Below are positions 62,569 through 64,000 of a DNA stretch of 64,000 nucleotides, in pieces (within the stretch, counting starts at the first letter, position 1; each line of letters opens with the position of its first letter). Made by a program: the position numbers and the translations under genes. Where the stretch lies: the NCBI RefSeq assembly GCF_019049285.1, contig NZ_JAGMUL010000021.1, forward strand, positions 62,001-126,000. Direction: 5' to 3'. Below the pieces are notes generated by a model that made no database searches, was not told the origin of the DNA, and saw nothing but the letters and a program-made list of their open reading frames with translations. Origin of the DNA: Streptomyces sp. AC550_RSS872 (GTDB lineage Bacteria > Actinomycetota > Actinomycetes > Streptomycetales > Streptomycetaceae).

Positions 62569-63651
62569 TTATTCTGTGCCTTGAATGATGACCGTTCTTG
62601 AAGCGAAGATGCTGCGCCCCTTCCAGGTGGTCAAGGTCCTGCCCGTCTCCAGCAGGCGATGCTCGACACATCCTTCGAAGGTTCCCACTGAGACCGGGTG
62701 GCGCGCGTTGGGATTGTGGAACACATGGAACCCTTCGGAAAATCTCTCACGCTCTTCCGGTTCACATTCGACGACCTCATACTTGAAAGGCGTGGGAGTG
62801 TCTGCATCGGGGGCAGTGTTGTACATTAGCCCGCCTCGAATAAGGTGTACGTTCTCAGGCCCGTATCCCCGTTCTGTACCCATGCGGTTGAACTTCGAGA
62901 TCGTGGCATCATTTGTGAACATTACGGCGGCCAAGTGCTCAGATCCGGGCTGATTGAATAGCCCGCTTGGAATTGGCTTCTTGTCTCTGTTCTTGTGTTC
63001 GGTGATTTGCTCACTAGTGATCACGAGTCGGCCATTATTGTCGTGGTGTGCAACATCCCGTTGGCCGTACAGATAGTTGGCAAGAGCTGTACTGCTGAAG
63101 ATTAGAGCGCTGGGGTGGTGGAACGCCTCCAGGGCGATTGCAAAGGGGACACCTGCGACGTGAGGTTTCTCCCAGTATGCGTGCCCCTGCGCATCTCTTT
63201 TGATCATTTTTCGACGAATGGCCTTGCCTGCCTGGAGGACGAACTCTTCCTCTGCCTCGGCCAGGTCGTCGGGGATGAGTCGGCGCACCGCAGCCATGAT
63301 GTCTTCGTCAGTCTCTGAGGTGCTGCCCTGTGGTGGATTGGTGGTTGTCGCTTCGATGGCTACCGGGTGCGCACCTCGAATCACGAAGTCGGGAGCGGCG
63401 CTGGATCTGTCAACCTGGTGACCTTGCTCCTGCAGCATTGCGTAGAGGGTCAACTCAAGAAACCGGGGGGAGAAACCCGTTGTCTGAAATTCTTTGCGAA
63501 AGTTCCCGTCCGTGTCAGGGAATGTTGAGAAGATCTCGTCCATGAGGCGGCGGGCGGCTGTAAAGCCCACGGTCTCGCGTACGATTCGGAACTCTCGGTT
63601 GGTTTTGTCTATTGGCAGACGCGGCTCAAGCTCAAAGAGGCTGCGATTCAT
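62569..63651 (-). CDS. PD-(D/E)XK-like protein at right end of element
   Basis: The 360-aa protein starts at ATG 63651 with GGAGG upstream, giving MNRSLFELEPRLPIDKTNRE. The core has FLELTLYAMLQEQGHQVD, then PDFVIRGAHPVAIEATTTNP, which looks like a PD...ExT nuclease site. I recall similar proteins annotated as 'glycosaminoglycan attachment site' proteins, without known function. VNTL-like blocks (AVMFTNDATISKFNRMG) follow. The gene is AT-richer than its surroundings, as expected of cargo. Nuclease function is only a suggestion. Confidence 0.7.
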   Translation of the reverse strand: MNRSLFELEPRLPIDKTNREFRIVRETVGFTAARRLMDEIFSTFPDTDGNFRKEFQTTGFSPRFLELTLYAMLQEQGHQVDRSSAAPDFVIRGAHPVAIEATTTNPPQGSTSETDEDIMAAVRRLIPDDLAEAEEEFVLQAGKAIRRKMIKRDAQGHAYWEKPHVAGVPFAIALEAFHHPSALIFSSTALANYLYGQRDVAHHDNNGRLVITSEQITEHKNRDKKPIPSGLFNQPGSEHLAAVMFTNDATISKFNRMGTERGYGPENVHLIRGGLMYNTAPDADTPTPFKYEVVECEPEERERFSEGFHVFHNPNARHPVSVGTFEGCVEHRLLETGRTLTTWKGRSIFASRTVIIQGTE

Positions 63652-63947
63652 TACTTCTTTCCTCCAAGGAAATGGAGGCGTTGCGCCCGACGTAGTCGAG
63701 GGCCGTCGAGAGTTCCGCCAACCTGCTGTGCAGACCTCGCGGCGTACTATCATGCGCGTTCTCCCCTCCGGGCTCAAACGCCAAAAAATACCTCGATCGG
63801 ATGAGTTTGGAGATGGATCTTTTCCGGAAGTCCACTGTCTCATCCCGCCCGCCGCCGGGTCCCTATCTGATCATCCAAAACTCTGGGGAGAGTAGCGTCG
63901 GCGGTTCAGGGCGCGATGTCTCACGAGACATGCGGATCGCGAAGAAC
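63652..63947. other. Non-coding right end of the element
   Basis: There is no gene in these 296 bases. A perfect palindrome ATGTCTC-AC-GAGACAT lies at 63917-63932, 15 bases inside the right core, and shares TGTCTCA with the left end (27798-27804). It may be a recombinase binding site. Confidence 0.55.
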
Positions 63948-63953
63948 GCGCCC
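63948..63953. repeat. Right attachment core CGCGCC
   Basis: Direct copy of the left core (27772-27777). Sequence to the right is dnaE2 again; sequence to the left (AAGAA) mirrors the left end TTCTT. Confidence 0.85.
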
Positions 63954-64000
63954 ACGCGGTCGCCTTCGCCGTACCGGCCCTGCAGAGTGCCTGGCTCAAG
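63948..64000 (+). pseudogene. dnaE2: dnaE2, 3' part of split gene (continues beyond window)
   Basis: The last ~50 bases read RAHAVAFAVPALQSAWLK, which continues exactly from the 5' part and matches AKAHAAAFAQPAYQSSWLK in the intact dnaE2. The rest of this polymerase gene, and probably its own imuB, should follow outside the window. Confidence 0.88.

Larger units (their letters stand above)
27772..63953. mobile_element. 36-kb integrative element (Tn554-like recombinase trio) in dnaE2
   Basis: The element unit is 36,176 bp with one core copy. Joining the outer sides gives an unbroken dnaE2 reading frame, GFCRA-HAVAFAVPALQSAWLK, collinear with the intact homologue at 55.5 kb (GFAKAHAAAFAQPAYQSSWLK). 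Four overlapping genes at the left end encode three tyrosine recombinases and a DUF6262 protein. Cargo: a helicase/XRE regulatory module, several defence-type genes and a complete dnaE2-imuB pair. TGTCTCA occurs about 21 bases from the left core and, inverted, about 17 bases from the right core. Confidence 0.9.

Overview
The window is Streptomyces chromosome or a very close relative. GC and third-position GC are high throughout, starts are often GTG or TTG, genes overlap by ATGA/GTGA, and the gene content is typical of the genus (secreted SGNH lipase, S8 protease, AA10 LPMO with a sortase-E LAETG tail, DUF402, DUF5925, DUF72 and DUF6083 proteins). From memory only, the gene order at 1-20.3 kb recalls the S. 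coelicolor SCO1725-SCO1739 neighbourhood, which ends at an imuB/dnaE2 pair.

Region 1 (1-20.3 kb) is ordinary core chromosome. It holds a secreted lipase and protease, a tightly coupled extracellular-polysaccharide operon (2.0-10.3 kb: acyltransferase, two GT2 enzymes, NodB deacetylase and a 1285-aa flippase fused to a large membrane domain) convergent with a membrane-anchored clan GH-A hydrolase, then small enzymes and regulators, a cell-wall LPMO, a secreted lipase, and a MarR-cupin pair with two clear operators.

Region 2 (20.3-27.8 kb) is a decaying island. A chromosomal imuB-like (Y-family) gene is cut at about 21,175 and joined to a truncated UvrD-like helicase. The island continues with a broken small gene, a DUF6083 gene and an XRE repressor with three operator palindromes, then a divergent Cys-rich protein gene and an SOS-boxed dnaE2-type polymerase gene.

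Region 3 (27.77-63.95 kb) is a 36-kb integrative element inserted precisely into that dnaE2 gene. The 5' part of dnaE2 stops after ...GFCRA at 27,777, and the 3' part resumes as HAVAFAVPALQSAWLK at the right edge of the window; both junctions carry CGCGCC. The left end encodes three tyrosine recombinases plus a DUF6262 helper (Tn554-like logic). The interior has a second copy of the helicase/DUF6083/XRE/Cys-rich module and a defence island: a HEPN-Toprim protein, a HEPN zinc-ribbon protein, a 1700-aa Cap4-like STAND protein, an operon in which a small helical protein and an NLR-like protein share an amyloid-type motif, a 1575-aa Avs-like nuclease-STAND protein, and a terminal PD-(D/E)XK-like protein. 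It also carries an intact, LexA-boxed dnaE2-imuB pair. The element therefore breaks one SOS mutagenesis polymerase gene and supplies another.

Several genes in Regions 2 and 3 have single in-frame stops or single-base shortfalls in C/G runs. Some may be real decay; the two homopolymer cases could be sequencing errors.
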